Positions 34,639-47,796 of a stretch of 64,000 nt of DNA are shown in pieces. This stretch comes from Capniomyces stellatus (lineage: Eukaryota > Kickxellomycota > Harpellomycetes > Harpellales > Legeriomycetaceae), in assembly GCA_001661515.1 (NCBI GenBank), contig LUVW01000034.1, positions 181,071-245,070 on the forward strand, read 5' to 3'. The position numbers and the translations under genes are program-made. Positions within the stretch are counted from its first letter, which is position 1, and the number at the start of each line of letters is the position of its first letter. A model generated the notes under the pieces. It had not been told where the DNA came from and searched no databases. It was given only the letters and a program-made list of their open reading frames with translations.

Positions 34639-37600
34639 TTAAATTTTTGGGGCCTGTGTGGGAAGTCCCTTGCAAAACTCGTTGAACATTCCTACAACTC
34701 TTTGCGCAGATCTGATATAGTCAGACTTGGAAACCTTGTATGGCAATAGACCCTTGTCCTAAATTCAAAACAAAACATTGTCAGTACAAAGCAGATAAAA
34801 GCAAATGCTTAAAGAGCCAGAGTGCCAAAAAGCTACAAACTCAAGTGAATAGCTTGCTGCAAAATACCTTTATGCATTCTAGCATTGAATCGAACATAGA
34901 GCGGACTAGACGCGTGCAAATAACTAGCTTCTCCTCGTTTCTGGTGTGAGAATCAAAGGTAGAATGGCCATCCGCGCTTTGGGTGATAATGCTTTCGATA
35001 CGTTTAAATACCGCTGTTTTCACCCATTTTTATTTATTTATTTATTCAAGGTTGTGAATTGGTTAATAATAGTAATGAATTGGATTCAAAATAAAGCAAT
35101 TAAAATTGCCGAGCTTTTCATCAACCACATTTACAAGCAAAAGCCGTGGCTTGCGGCTAGTCAGGTTGGCTGGTTTGCAATTCTCATAATAGTGGTGTTG
35201 ATTGGTGACTTACTCTCGATTAATAAAAAGTCGATGGTTTTGCCTGAGTGGTGCTGGTGTAGCTCGATACCATCAGCCGTATTTAAAGCATTGTGCTTAG
35301 AATCCAGATTGAATATAGAAAAATAACCTGCGTTATTTATCCCAAAATCGTCCTCGCAGTGCTCACCGCTTTGTAGGCTGTGTCTAAAGGTTGCTTGGGC
35401 AGCATTACCGCCATTACTTTTTAAGCCAACCAGCAAGTTAATAGGAAACAACGCGCTTAAACTATGGCCAGTGTAATTATCCAGTAGGTCCAGCATGCGT
35501 ATTGCAAACGGTTGCAGCGTCATGTCAACTATCGAAATAAACCAATTTGAGGCTATTTCAAGCTTCAATCTCTAATTGCCCATAAATCAAGAAAAATGTT
35601 GCCGAATTAGTGAATAATTACTTTGAATAGGCCTTCAGTCAAGCACTCATTGGTAAGTTCGCATATCCATAATCAGATTAAATATAAAAATGTCAGAAAT
35701 GACATTGAGGGTTAGGGCTAAGGTTAGGTACCTCGATATCAGCAAAGGAAAGACTTGGGATCGCAATCGTGATCAGCATTGATCGTGTTATCCTTCTGGC
35801 AAACAAGTCTTGGATAATGCCCAGGGAATCGCGTCCATACTCTAATATAAAACTGTCCCAATTCTATTTAAAGCAATATAAAGGGTATACATAATACAGT
35901 TAAAGCCACACACACAATCAAATCTCGATACACAAAGCTAAAAGTAGGTACCAAGCTGCATCTTCTGCAGAGTGGCTAATCAGATGACACTTTTGGCAAA
36001 GCTGGGTTGTATTGCAGCTTCAGATTCTAAATTTTAAAATAATAGGGGCCTTTTATATGCTAAGACTTACGCATTTTCCGTGCTCCACGCACCTCGAAAT
36101 CATCATCACAAGAGCCTCAACTCTTCTTCGCATTAGGAGAAGTTTGTAAGCGCCAATTTTGGAATAGTAATTGGTTATTTTAGAATTCATGTTAATTATA
36201 GAAGACCGTAAGCCGGGAATCCAATCCTTATCAAACAAGTCTGTGATCATTAGATCTGTTGCGTTAAAGTCGCTAAGATTCGACTTTCGCTCCGCTTTGT
36301 CAACCTCGTTTAATAAATCTGCCAAATTGATGTCGTCAAGGCTCATTAGTAAGTTGTCTGCGGAGTTTCCTATCAAATGGCTGTCAATACCCTCAGTCCC
36401 GCTTTCAACCCCAGGTTTATACTCGTTTTCATAGCTGTTCCGTTCATTGTTTTTTACCAACACTTCGTTTGTTTCACGCCTTGAGAAATCTGCTGTCTCG
36501 ACAAAGGTTTCATTCCGAACAACATCAGCACCAACGTCCATATCAACGCGACTGTTTAGAAACAAGGCGTTTCGGCTGTTGATGATTAGGGTAAGGAGAT
36601 CAAGAGCGTTTTTTTGAGGCAGAAATATCCACAAGTCCAAGCCAATGGCTATGTTTCTAAACGAATTTGAACATAAAAACAAGAAAAATGTACCTAGCTT
36701 ACGCATGCTCGCATTTTTGGCAGAGGCTTGCATGAGATGGTTGCCAATTGCTTCTAGCTTGCTGGTCTCTGGTTTGTGCTTAACCAGCTTAAAAGCACTT
36801 TTAAACAGCTTATTGAGATAATTCTCTACCACCTTATCTTTGCAGCCCGATTGCACAAACTGGCAACAGGTTATATGCACCCAGCCATCCCAAGCATAGA
36901 TCGCACCCCGCATTGCTTCGAAAATCAGCCTTCCTTCATCCTCGTCTAGCACCAGCTTTTTCTGTTTTGACTGGTTAGCAACTTTGCTGTTACTTCCTTG
37001 TCTTAATGCCACAAGGCTATCGACTACATCGAGCCTGTTTGATATTATTATTGAGCAGTAAACCCACGACTCGAGTATTATTCTTCTGGCGACCCAGTCC
37101 TTACAGCTTCCAAAATCTATCAGGCCAAGCACCTGGGTAATCAGTCGCTGTGGGTTGATTATCTCGATTGGCGACGTCTTCAAAACCACTTGGAACAGCA
37201 TTGAGACATTCGCCAGGCTTGAGTACTCGTTGTGCTTGTGGCCTTTGCTTGCTGGTTTTGGGTGTTTTGAATTACTGCTCGCGCCATGGGCCTGAAAATT
37301 TGACTTTTCAAATGAGAATGTTCTTGTTGGGAGGAGCTTTGAAACCAGAATTTTCCAACTACGCAACTCTTTGGACTTAAGCGATGTGTCTTTGTAAATT
37401 CTGCTTTTAAAAGCACGTGCCTGTTGGTCCAACTCCCTGTTTTGGGCCGATACTGGTGCAGTTTCAGTCGTGCTGTTTCCAATATCTTCGATGGGATGAC
37501 CGATAAGCGCCAACCTCCAGCTTACAAAGCAGTTGTTCAGAATCCTTAAAAACATAATGAACATATTATCACTGCAATTTCTGGACGCTGCTGTTGTGTG

Positions 37601-40600
37601 TTTTCCGGCCTCGCTAGCAAAATAGCCGCTTTTGTTTGTTGAAGCACAGCTACATTCGTCTGTGACTTGGATTAAACGCATAGTTGGCTGTGTTTCCAAT
37701 CCGCTAAACTGGCTCTGCTCAAAGAACTTTGCAAAATGCGAAATAGTCTTGGACCTAATGGGAACAAATAAGTTAAACTCGCATCCCAAAAGTCTGTGAA
37801 CAACAAAAGTAACACTACTCAGCCAACCATCGCGTCTCCTTGGACCTGTATCGCTGCCAGATTCCACAGTATTCACATTATCATCACTCAAGTACAGATC
37901 AATCGACAGCCGGACAAGCTTGTCAAGAACTTTGTAGAAATTTTCGGTCTGCTTGATCTGACACATTTTTGAGGATATTCCTTTGCTCGAAAACTGCGTC
38001 AACGGAACAATACATCCAGATATAAAAACCCAGTATACATCCAGCTTGGCAATACTATCTGGCTTTCTCAAGTTGATCAGTCTCTTCAGTATATCCCACA
38101 AGTCATCGCCCACTTGGCCATTTCCATGGCTATCAATATGATGTGGCTGCTGTTGCTGGCCATTGTTCATGCTACTAGTAGTGTGCAGTTGGCCTATATC
38201 ATGTTCCAGTAACTGGTAACCATTAAACTCTCTGCCTCGGCCAAGTACAAACTGCTCCGCACTACTAAAACCACACCCCAACTCGACAAAACTTGAATTT
38301 GCCAGCTGTTTTGCTTTTTCAAACAAACCAGCAACACTGAGACTGTGTGTTGATCCATAAAAGCTGATGACCATTACCCATATTTCCGATTGCCAGTCGC
38401 AAGCCATCTCTTCCCTATTCATTAAATACCTCCACTTTTTGTATATCTCCTTGGACTTTCCGACATTGTCCAAAAAGCTGACTGCAAGTAGCCGCACCAG
38501 GTTGTTTATGTTTGCATCAGTTATTTGCATCAAAACCGCACTAACTTTGCTCATTTTTAAATCCAACTCACTTTCTGCTGACACTTCTTGGCTCCCAGAC
38601 TTGGCTCCAAAAGCAATAGTGGCCGGCCGCGGTCCTACTGCAATACCCCTCTGGCCGCCAAATGTGTCGCCACCGACCCTTTTTCTCGCTTTAAAATGTA
38701 GCTGCATGAAAATACTTCTAAAACTTAGCAACAGTATATTCAGCTTCCAGCCAATATGTCCAGCCAGCATCCCTATACCATCGCAGTTTTCGGTTCTTTG
38801 CTCTTCTAAAACAGTATTCGTTTTTCCCGGCCTCTGAAGTAACCGATCAACCAGCGCTTCAAGCTTTGTCACAGCTTTGTACAAAACGGTGTTAATCCCG
38901 TTAGCCAATTTTATCCAGTTTTTGGTGTTACCCTCACCACTTTGACAAACATGAAATCTATCAAAAATTCTTCCGATCATAATATCTGTATTTAAACTAA
39001 TAGCATTGGTCTTCTCAAGAAAACACATTCTCTGGATTATTATGCCCGCTTCCTCCTGTTCAAAACACCTTTCCAGCTCTCCGCTCGCCCTACTAAACCA
39101 CAACTCAACTATTTCTTCGACCCCATCCTCGATGGGCTTGCTCCACTCCTCGTCGATTCTATTCAGGAGGCAGCTTTTAGCACATCTGAAATCGTCTGTA
39201 AACAACAAAACTGCCAACATACCCAGCTCACCCTCTATACTCCCCCGTCCAACCATACTCTCCCTTCCGAAATACACCCCCAGAGGTATTCTTCTGAGCT
39301 GACCAGCAAACAGCCCTAAAACTTCCACTGGCTTTTCGTACAAACTCAGGACAGTATTAGAAACGCCGATGGCCTTGTCTGATATCCGAGTTGGCTGGGC
39401 TATACTATATCCAACTTTGGAAATGTTAGCACCAGCTTTCTCCAAAAATATATTTAAGCCGAGCCTTTCAAACTCATCAAACCCGCCGTCGCTGTTTACT
39501 GTTCTACCGGGTTTTACTCTATCGTTTATCTTTGTCTCAGCCCCTTGGTTTCCAAACTCCAAGCCCCCTTTCCCAATTTGAATGTTGATGACATCTTGCT
39601 GGTTATAATCCACCCCCTTACTACCATCAACACCACTCAACTTGGGTCTTTTAACTACCTGTCTATCCAAGTCCAAAAAGCCATCGCCATCGCCATACAT
39701 GTAAAACTCTCCCTGATCACCATAGATATCCCCGCTACCTTCTTGCACACACACCCTCTTCCTTACAAGCACCACCTCGCCTGAGTTGGCACTATCTTTT
39801 GCTTTGCTTGGTCTGTTGTTGAGGTTGGCAAACCTGTTCTTTCCGCTATTATAGCTCAACTGCGAATCCGTGTCGCTATTAAATAGAAACTGTATTGGGT
39901 TTTGCACAAGCACGTTTCTATCGGTTTCCTTGGTTACTCTTTTAGGCGTGCTCTTTTTCTTGCCGTGACCATGTCTGTATTTAAAACCACTATCAACATT
40001 AGGTTTAGAAGCATTGTTTATTGAATACCTGTTTGTGCGATCACCTCCGAGTCTGGAAGCACTATTGCTGCGCATCTTTTCCCAGCTACTCTTCAAGTCG
40101 GCTCGCAAACCACTCCTCATTCGTTTCCCCCCTACACTCGCTTTACCAAAACCCCTACCAAGCATACCGCCTGGATTCTTGCTGTCTAATGCGTTTTTTG
40201 GCTCGACAGCCCTAAAGAATGCACTTAGCTTTGTCCTATTGTTTTTCGCTTTACTACCAAAGCTTGTTCTGCTTTTTACTCTATCTCTATAACCAGCTTT
40301 TGGTATTTCCCTCTTGGTTCTTGGCCTATCAAATCCCACACCCTCTTCAACACTAATATCGCTATAGTCGCTGGCATTGTACATACCATACCCAACATCC
40401 ACTTCGTTATTATCATAAGCATCGTCGCTTAGTATAACACCGCTGTGCCCTCCTTGATCACTCCGACCTTCAAGCTCGTTTTCCTGTTTACTCGGCCGTG
40501 GAAAACAAACTCTTCTTACATCCAAAATGCCTGTTCTCCAAACCTCCAAAACCTCGCTTGCTATATCCACCGCTATCTCATCGTCCCGTTCTTCCAAGTC

Positions 40601-43600
40601 CCTATAATTAATTTTTCTTGTGCTCAAGTCCTCAAACGATATATACTTTTTTTTTGGGTCATCATAAATGTACTTTGTGTTTGGATACTTTAAATGCTTG
40701 TTCCTCAACTCTCGTGCCGCAACACGTAGAAATAGTGGCGCCTTCTTCCCTTTACTCCTTGGATCTTTTCCACCATACTGCCACTCGTAAATATCCATAA
40801 ATGTCACTTGACCCATAAACCTAACAGGCGCAAGCCCGGTTTGCCTGCTCTCTTCACGCACCTCGACAGAGCTTTCAACCATTCCAGCATACTTTTGCTC
40901 TTTCAATTTAAATATATCTGTCTTTGATACTTTATTTTCTACCAATAATTAATGTTTTTGTTTGGTTATTTTCAATGATATTCAAGAGATAATTTTTTTT
41001 CACATTTAACCGCTTTGGCTTTCACAATATAACACTGATGCTTGTGTTTCTGCTTTAAATATAGCAGCACCAATACATATATCCTAGCATCAAATAGATA
41101 ACTGGCTATTTTTCAGTCATGTTTTCACTTACTAGGAATATAGCACTCTATCTCAGAGTCAGTTGAACTGGCCAAGTTGGCCCTGACGCTAGCACTGCTG
41201 GGCACTTTTGTCTGAACTTTGGTTCTTTCCACAACATTATAATCCATACTTGGAACGTTATTGAGTCGTCTCAGAAATGATGCCGGTAGCACGCCTCTGA
41301 TCGCCTTTTTCGTTAGTTTATCAGGAACCCGTCCTGTGCTTTTTTTCCTGCTATACTCGTCCTCAAGCTCTATATCATCACCAGACTCGCATAGATCACC
41401 ACTGTCGCTCGGACACTGCAGAAGCGAGTCGTTATGGCTTGAAAGTATCTTTGAAGTAGATCCTGAATCTGACTGAATGATTCTTAGACCCTTACTCCTC
41501 TGTCTATTGGTCAACTGCGTTCTATTTCTAATAAAAGCTAGCCCGCTACTGTCGCTCCTGATATTTCCGCTGTCTGTACCACTCAAGCTGACATAATTTG
41601 CTTCCAATATAGCACCCTGGACGGTCCCGTTTTTACCCGCTGAAACTAAACCCTGGTAATGAGCGCTGCTGACACTTCCGTCCTCGCCAGATCCCAGAAC
41701 CGTCACCCCTTTCCTCTTCTCTTCACTCTCAGGGCCGCTGATGCCACAGTTTTCTGTCGTATTGTTCACCCAATCAGCAACCCTAACTATACCCTTAGCC
41801 CTTTTTCTATACGTTTTCCTCTTTGTCCTATTTGCAGCCGCGACAACTTTACCATTATTTCCTAGCCCTCCGTTTCCTTCCCTCGTTGGTTTGCGTACTT
41901 GACTCCGTGAAAGCTTAAAAGCTGGCATTGAGCCCAATGATGACGATGAAACGTATTTTAAATTTTTATAATCGCTCCCCATCTGCTTCTCTGTATTTTC
42001 CGTGGCTGCTTTAGTGCTCATTTTATCATATTTTGCTTTTTTTGGCTTATCTTTGGATCTTTTTCTTTTTCCTTTTTCTTTTCCTTCGCCATTGTCTCCT
42101 TTTCTATGTATATTGACTACAACATCATCGCCTTTTTCCCTTCCATGTCTGTGAAACTCATCTTTATTTAGCCGGGCTTTGGTTTTCTTTACGAAATTTT
42201 TAGCCTCGTTGCTCTTTCTATTCTTTGTTGAACTTGTTCTAATTCTTCGCTTATTCCCTAGCAGTTTCCGCTTACCTTTTTTGCCAACAGCCACCCCATC
42301 CGCATTACTTTTCTTTAGTCTTCTTGCCTTGCTTTTGCGGACACTCCCCTCGCTGTCACCTGGATAATCGCCATCTTCACTCACTAATCCCCACTTTGTG
42401 TTCTCTGAGCTTATCTTTGAACTTTTTTCTGTCGCTCTTGACAAACTCTGTTCAGCATGGTTCGCATCGCCTCTATTGTCCAAAGGTTCATTCAAAATGC
42501 TCGTATCTAGTTTCTTCAGCACTGAGTATGGAACTTGGTTTGTTTTGGTCCATGAAAATTTTGTAAATGGGTGCAGAGACAGGTCTGTTCTTTGGCGAAA
42601 TGGGTACGCTCTTTTTTCCTGCACTCTGTTGTTTTGCTTTGCAGCCGCCCCCAAGTCTGGCATTTCAATGGCTCCTGACTGCTCAATGCTTTTCTTGGCA
42701 GCATCATCGCCATTCCCACTTGTCAAATTTTCGGAGATATCTTTTATACCTCTGGCGTTTAATGAACCGATATGGTGTATATTGTGGGCATTTTGATCGC
42801 CCTCTATGCTTTTGCTCATCTTTGTAAAATCAAAAATGCTGACATTATCTGAATTATCTGAGCTCGACTCTTTACGTGTGGGTAAACTCGGTAACTTATT
42901 TAGCAAGTTAGATGTTTGTGTATCTTTGGTGATTCTAGGCTGCATATTTCTGTCGTGACTAAGCATACCCAATGGCTTCAGATTCATGCCAATAACAGCG
43001 CTTAAACCCCTTGAACCATTCTGAAAGTATCCGTCATCTACTTTGAAGTCTTTAATGGCATTTCTGTTTTCCCCCATATCCATATCCGGTTTACCCTCAT
43101 GGTCACTACAGCTAGCTTTTTTCTCTACACCGACATTTTTCTTATAGCTGTAAAGTATTTTCCCCACGCTTTCCTCTGCCATGTCCACCTTCATAGAGTG
43201 CACCTCTTCCTCTGAGCTCATTATATCAAATCCCGCACTAATAAAGCTATTTCGGCCACAACTCGATATATCGCTGTTGGACTCTTGTATTTTTTCGGAT
43301 TTCGCATTGTATTTTATTGGAAACTGCTCGCTACTATCGAGACGCTGCATAAATTTTTTGGTGTTATAGAGCTTCGGGTCTCCCTGTGCTAAAAACATTT
43401 GTACTCCTTCTTCTGTATCCCCAGCCTTACAAGCGATATTAGTTCTATCACTCCGTAATTCATTTGCAGGTATATTGTTATTATCTACAACCATTTTTTG
43501 GTCTCGGTTTATGCTTTCATCGCCCCAGCCTACCATGCCTTTAATAAAATCGTTAGCCTCTGTGTTATCGTCACTTTGAATGCAGACTATCGCCGCACTG

Positions 43601-43644
43601 TTCTCATGTTTATTTGTTATAGTACCAGAGCCACCTAGTTCCAT
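34639..43644 (-). CDS. MMS22: Mms22/Mus7-family replication-repair protein
   Basis: Mms22/Mus7 works with the Rtt101 cullin ligase in rescuing stalled forks and recombination repair. Seven exons, complement(34639-34758, 34868-35013, 35214-35571, 35732-35852, 35952-36001, 36071-40938, 41133-43644), give about 2,724 aa, larger than S. pombe Mus7 (about 1.9k). Supporting motifs are RGVLPASFLRRL at about 783-794, followed by APLFLRVAAREL at about 904-915 and VLEVWRTGI at about 975, as in fungal Mus7. The long helical C-terminal half includes EYGRDSLGIIQDLF. The first ~780 residues are Ser/Lys/Asp-rich and probably disordered. Start ATG is the first in frame; exon 1 and 2 join through a 194-bp intron with a GTAAGT donor. 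The small terminal exons are phase-consistent but less certain; exon 4's acceptor is a second-choice CAG. Confidence 0.75.
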
Positions 43645-44921
43645 TTTGAACTTCAACTCTTGTCAAACCGCTAGAGTGCTAATTTCCGACTTTTGATTCT
43701 CTGTTTTTATTTACAATTCCCTTACAAATTCATTGTAGTCAATTCGTTTTGCTCTGACTTTTAGCCTAATTTGATCGCATTAATTATATAAGCTTTTCCG
43801 CTGTTTGTTTTGAGGTCTTTTGGATTTCTAGGTTCGGCTATTTCGATATAAACTGCCTCTTTTATTGTTTATCCCTACTGTTGTACGCAAAATCGGCTTT
43901 ATGTTTTGAATAGTGTTGTAGAAATACTATTAGATAAATATACAGTTTGCTCTAGGTTTATATATATAGTTTGCCATTCAGAAATACTAGACTAAACACC
44001 AAAGTCTGTTTATGTTTATGCTTATTTGTTAAGCTACAGTAGTTATGACTTTTATGGCTTACAATCGGACTTGCTACTCTATGGTACTGTTCCTTTGAGA
44101 AAGCTTTTTTTTACTTTGCAAGCTGAGATCAATGCTTTGTCTTTGGCTTTGCTTGGTTTTACTTTTCAAATCAAAGGCTGTAACTAAATTGCAATAGTAA
44201 TAATAAAAGAAAGTTATAACTAAATCGATTTTGAAATATCATTGCCTGGACAACCGAGAATTGTCGTATTATTTTGTTGTGTTTTTGAGAAAAATCAACA
44301 TCACTGGCCAATAATACCCAGCAAGCGTATTTGTTTTGGTCAAAGTATTCAAAAAATTAAAACTAAAGTTAAAAACTAAATAAAGACTTGACGTATCCCA
44401 AGTGCAAATCTGTTGGACAAGCTCGATTTCGGCCTAGTTGATATTGGCCGGAACAACCCAGCACGATCCAGAACACTCTGTACCTAATCAGCATTAGTCG
44501 TGAGCAAGTGGCACTTTCCAACTTATATTGGCCACCACAACAACATGCTATAAATCTTTCAAATTTGTGTGTTGTGTCCCATGCACGTTCAGTATCTTTT
44601 CTCTTTATAATGTTTTGCGTTATTTGGTATATTGCGTGCAATAAAAATAGCAGTATTGAAAGCAAAAGCAGTAGCAAAAGCAAAAGTAATAAAAATACTA
44701 ATTTAGTCTAAATCATTTCTATAAATTAGTCTAATAACGGGCATATCTACAAGCATTAAAATGCACTAATCTCACGAGCTAAATAGCTTCCAAAGGTTTA
44801 AGCATCAAAACTCCAACATCCAAGTCAAATGTATGCTGGAAATCAGAAAGTCGAAAAGAAAAAAAGCCTTGGCCTGACGATTTGACATTGAATAATATTC
44901 GACAATTTAATAGCTGCTTGT
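43645..44921. other. Intergenic region, Mms22 promoter side
   Basis: 1.3 kb between Mms22's start and the NAA50 stop, both minus-strand. Contains AT-rich sequence and a short AGCAAAAGC-type repeat near 44659-44685. The ORF at 44369-44683 (-) shows no family resemblance. Confidence 0.5.
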
Positions 44922-45920
44922 TTATCTAATCTTAAGCGAGAGAATGTAAGCGTCAGGTGAGGCAATGTTCCTATAGTATTTTTGAACAGTCTTGGACCTT
45001 TTAAACCCAAACTTTTCATAGAAGCTTAAAGCTGCATCATTGGTTGTCTGAACGTGCAGTACCACCTTATGAATACTGGCGTCCTTCTTTGCATCTGTAA
45101 CCACGCTCTCTAGCAACTTTGAGCCTAGATTTTTCGCCATTTAAACAATAAAAAAAAATAGTAACAAAAAAAATTAAAAATCAATTGATACATACATACA
45201 TTTATTTACACACTTCAGATATATATTTTTTGTGCACTGGAGATGAGGGAGAGAGAGATTCGTCCAAAAACTGGGTGTACAAAGCCTTAGTTCAGGTTTG
45301 AATTCCCCCCCCCTCATTATTCGGAGGGTTAATAACCCAGTTGTGACAGGAGAGCGCCAAATAACAATGTTAACGTAATATGATTACCTATGCCTAACTG
45401 TCTATATGGCGACAAAACACCGAGTGTCATTATGTATAATTCCTTGCTCCCGTCGCTATTAAGAACATCTTGACTAAATCTATCCATGGCCTTTTCTCCA
45501 GCAGAGTTAAAATTGCCATCATACTCTTCAGTAAAACTAAATGGTTGAAGACGCACAACAATTGACCCCACACAAGCATTATTGAAGAATGCTAAGAGGG
45601 GAAAGTTGGAAAGTCCAAGAGTATACACAGACGTTAAATTAATCTATATTTTCAGACAAGCTATAGCGTTGCGATAGCCGTGTTTAAACGTTCAACAAAA
45701 AAAAATGCTGAGATTTAGAATAAATTTACTCACCTAATCGACCTAGATTTTCGCCTTCTATAACTTTGGTGTAGAACTGTGGCGAGTATCGAACAGGAAA
45801 CAGAACGGTGTTGAGCTGCTTCAGAATCTCGATATTTTCGCTTTCAATGTTTTTGATCAAAACTGATTTTGAAGGCATTTCGTGGTTTTTTGTATTGCCA
45901 TTAAATAGTATGGTACCCAT
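44922..45920 (-). CDS. NAA50: N-alpha-acetyltransferase 50 (San)
   Basis: GNAT-fold acetyltransferase that acetylates protein N-termini starting with Met and associates with the NatA complex. Three exons, complement(44922-45124, 45388-45591, 45734-45920), give 197 aa; introns are 142 and 263 bp, both phase 1. Aligned landmarks are ILKQLNTVLFPVRYSPQFY, a beta strand with ACVGSIVVRLQ, LYIMTLGVLSPYRQLGIGSKLL (acetyl-CoA pyrophosphate loop RQLGIG), VVLHVQTTNDAALSFYEKFGF, and the C-terminal YYRNI..DAYIL. It differs from the ~169-aa animal protein by a ~20-residue insert between the two central strands (SFTEEYDGNFN.., around 85-105) and a few extra N-terminal residues. Confidence 0.92.
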
Positions 45921-47796
45921 TTTGCTGAACTGGTAAATTTATGAATTGGGATTTCTTAAAGTCTAATTTGCTTTAAAGTAATTAAATACAGATTTTGTCT
46001 CAAGTCTTGTGTCCTGTAAATTGTGTCTTGTGTCTTAAGTCTTGTGTCCTGAAATTTGTGTCTTAAGCTTCGAGTTTATTGCTTGTAGCCCGTTATTCGT
46101 CTATTATTATGTTGAGGCAATGGTTGGTGTTGTTAAAGCAAAACATACACTTGGTACACTATTACCTTGAATATAAAGTCGTTTTTTGGGGGGGGCTGGT
46201 CTTTTTATTAAGCCTTAATTATAATACGCGCTGATGTTGGTCTGTGATAAATCAATGTTTTAGTTGGCAAACTTGTTTGGGGGTGTCTTAGTGTCCTTTT
46301 TATATTTATTTTGCTTGGTTTTATATTTCATACTTTTTCTAGCATCGATTTAAAACCAAAGTGTAATAAATGTCTTGCAAGAAGAAAAAAAAATAATCAT
46401 GTTATAATTTATTTTCTGCAATTAATAATACAGCTCTGTTATTATACAATGGCAGGGATAATAGAGCAAAGTGTTTGAAATTACTTTCAAGCAAATCGCT
46501 AAAGTTCTAATAGATGTTGTTGTACAAGTTTTGTTGCATTTTATTTATTTCTCACACATTAAATTAAAAAATGGTTAAATTTCATTCGACCATAATTAAG
46601 TTCCTTTGCTGTTTGCGTTACTAGATAAATAAACTATATTCCCTTATCGTTTACTCGATCTATAGATATAATTGGTGTATAAATAAATACCTCCTGTTTC
46701 TTATCAATGTTCATATTTTAATTTAACCTCGTATCGATTAGAATTTGTTTGAAATTTATAAGATTTGTACGAATATAACATTCGAAAGCGAAAACTCAAC
46801 AGCAGCAGCATTGAATCCTGAAACATCTAAACTTGGCCAAAGTACGTGTTCGACCCAAATTGGGATGGACTTGGAGCATCGCCAACACTAAAATCAGCAA
46901 TAACAGCAACATAAATAATATTGTCACAAACTATTAAAGTAGTTTCATCTTCCATATCTATCTTTAATTCACTGAGGCATTTCCTATCACCATATACTGT
47001 TGTTTCCGAGCGTTACTTTGTGCCTTTCAATTCAAGCGGGATCCACGGGCTTGTGACCAAGCGAAGCTTGCAAAAAAAAGAAGCTATAACTAGGGCTGTA
47101 ACTAAGGCTGTTACATTCAATTGATGGAGTCCACCTGAATCTAATTTTATTTTATATTGTTTTTTTGACATTATGCTTAATTTTTACTACTATTTAGTGT
47201 AAATATTTTAACTACATTATAAAACTGAATGATGTGTACTTGTGAATAATATTTGACAATTGCTTGCACCTGTTTCTGACTATTGGTTTGTTTCCTAGAA
47301 CCAACTTGGTCAGCTGAGCCCGCTACTGCAAACATATAATAATTTATGTCTAATTATTGTGAAGCAAAGATGTATATTGGAGTTGCAGCTTAGCTTTATT
47401 AGCGGTTTTATATCATTGACTCAAGGCGATGTGATGTTATCTTGTAATAAATAGTACCGACGCTTGATGAGATGGAAGGTAATTAATGGCACATTTTGAT
47501 TTTTACACTATCTCGAGAATGAAAGTAGTAAACTGAAGCTTTGGTACTATTGGCTGCAATCTATTTGTTTTTAATGAAATACAAATTTCTTTTAGCTTTG
47601 AATTCTCGAAAAATAATCAAAAAAAAAATGGAGACTTGAATTAGCGAAATAAAGATAAAAAAACCCCCCACCAAAATGATTGTAAGCAATAAAATACAAA
47701 AAGTAGAAAATTTCAACTTTTTTTTATTCAATCAATACACAAACAGTAATGCTCTTCAAATCTAATCGCTAATTGACATATATAAAGACATAAGCC
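45921..47796. other. Divergent intergenic region between NAA50 and NUC1
   Basis: 1.9 kb. A degenerate TTGTGTCTT/CTTAAG tandem repeat occupies about 46001-46066 and a GGGGGG run is near 46190. The + strand ORF at 46921-47124 begins at TTG and has no recognisable family; I do not call it. No RNA gene seen. Confidence 0.5.
46001..46066. repeat. Degenerate TTGTGTCYT tandem repeat
   Basis: Five or so imperfect copies of a 9-10-bp unit reading TTGTGTCTT or CTTGTGTCC, interspersed with TTAAGT. Located just upstream of NAA50's start, so it may lie in its promoter or 5' UTR. Confidence 0.7.

Noticed and set aside
40939..40945. Independent start for the 36053-40945 frame as a separate gene
   Set aside because: It begins at TTG with an acceptor right there and joins in phase to the upstream frame through a GTAAGT donor; Mus7 motifs lie on both sides.
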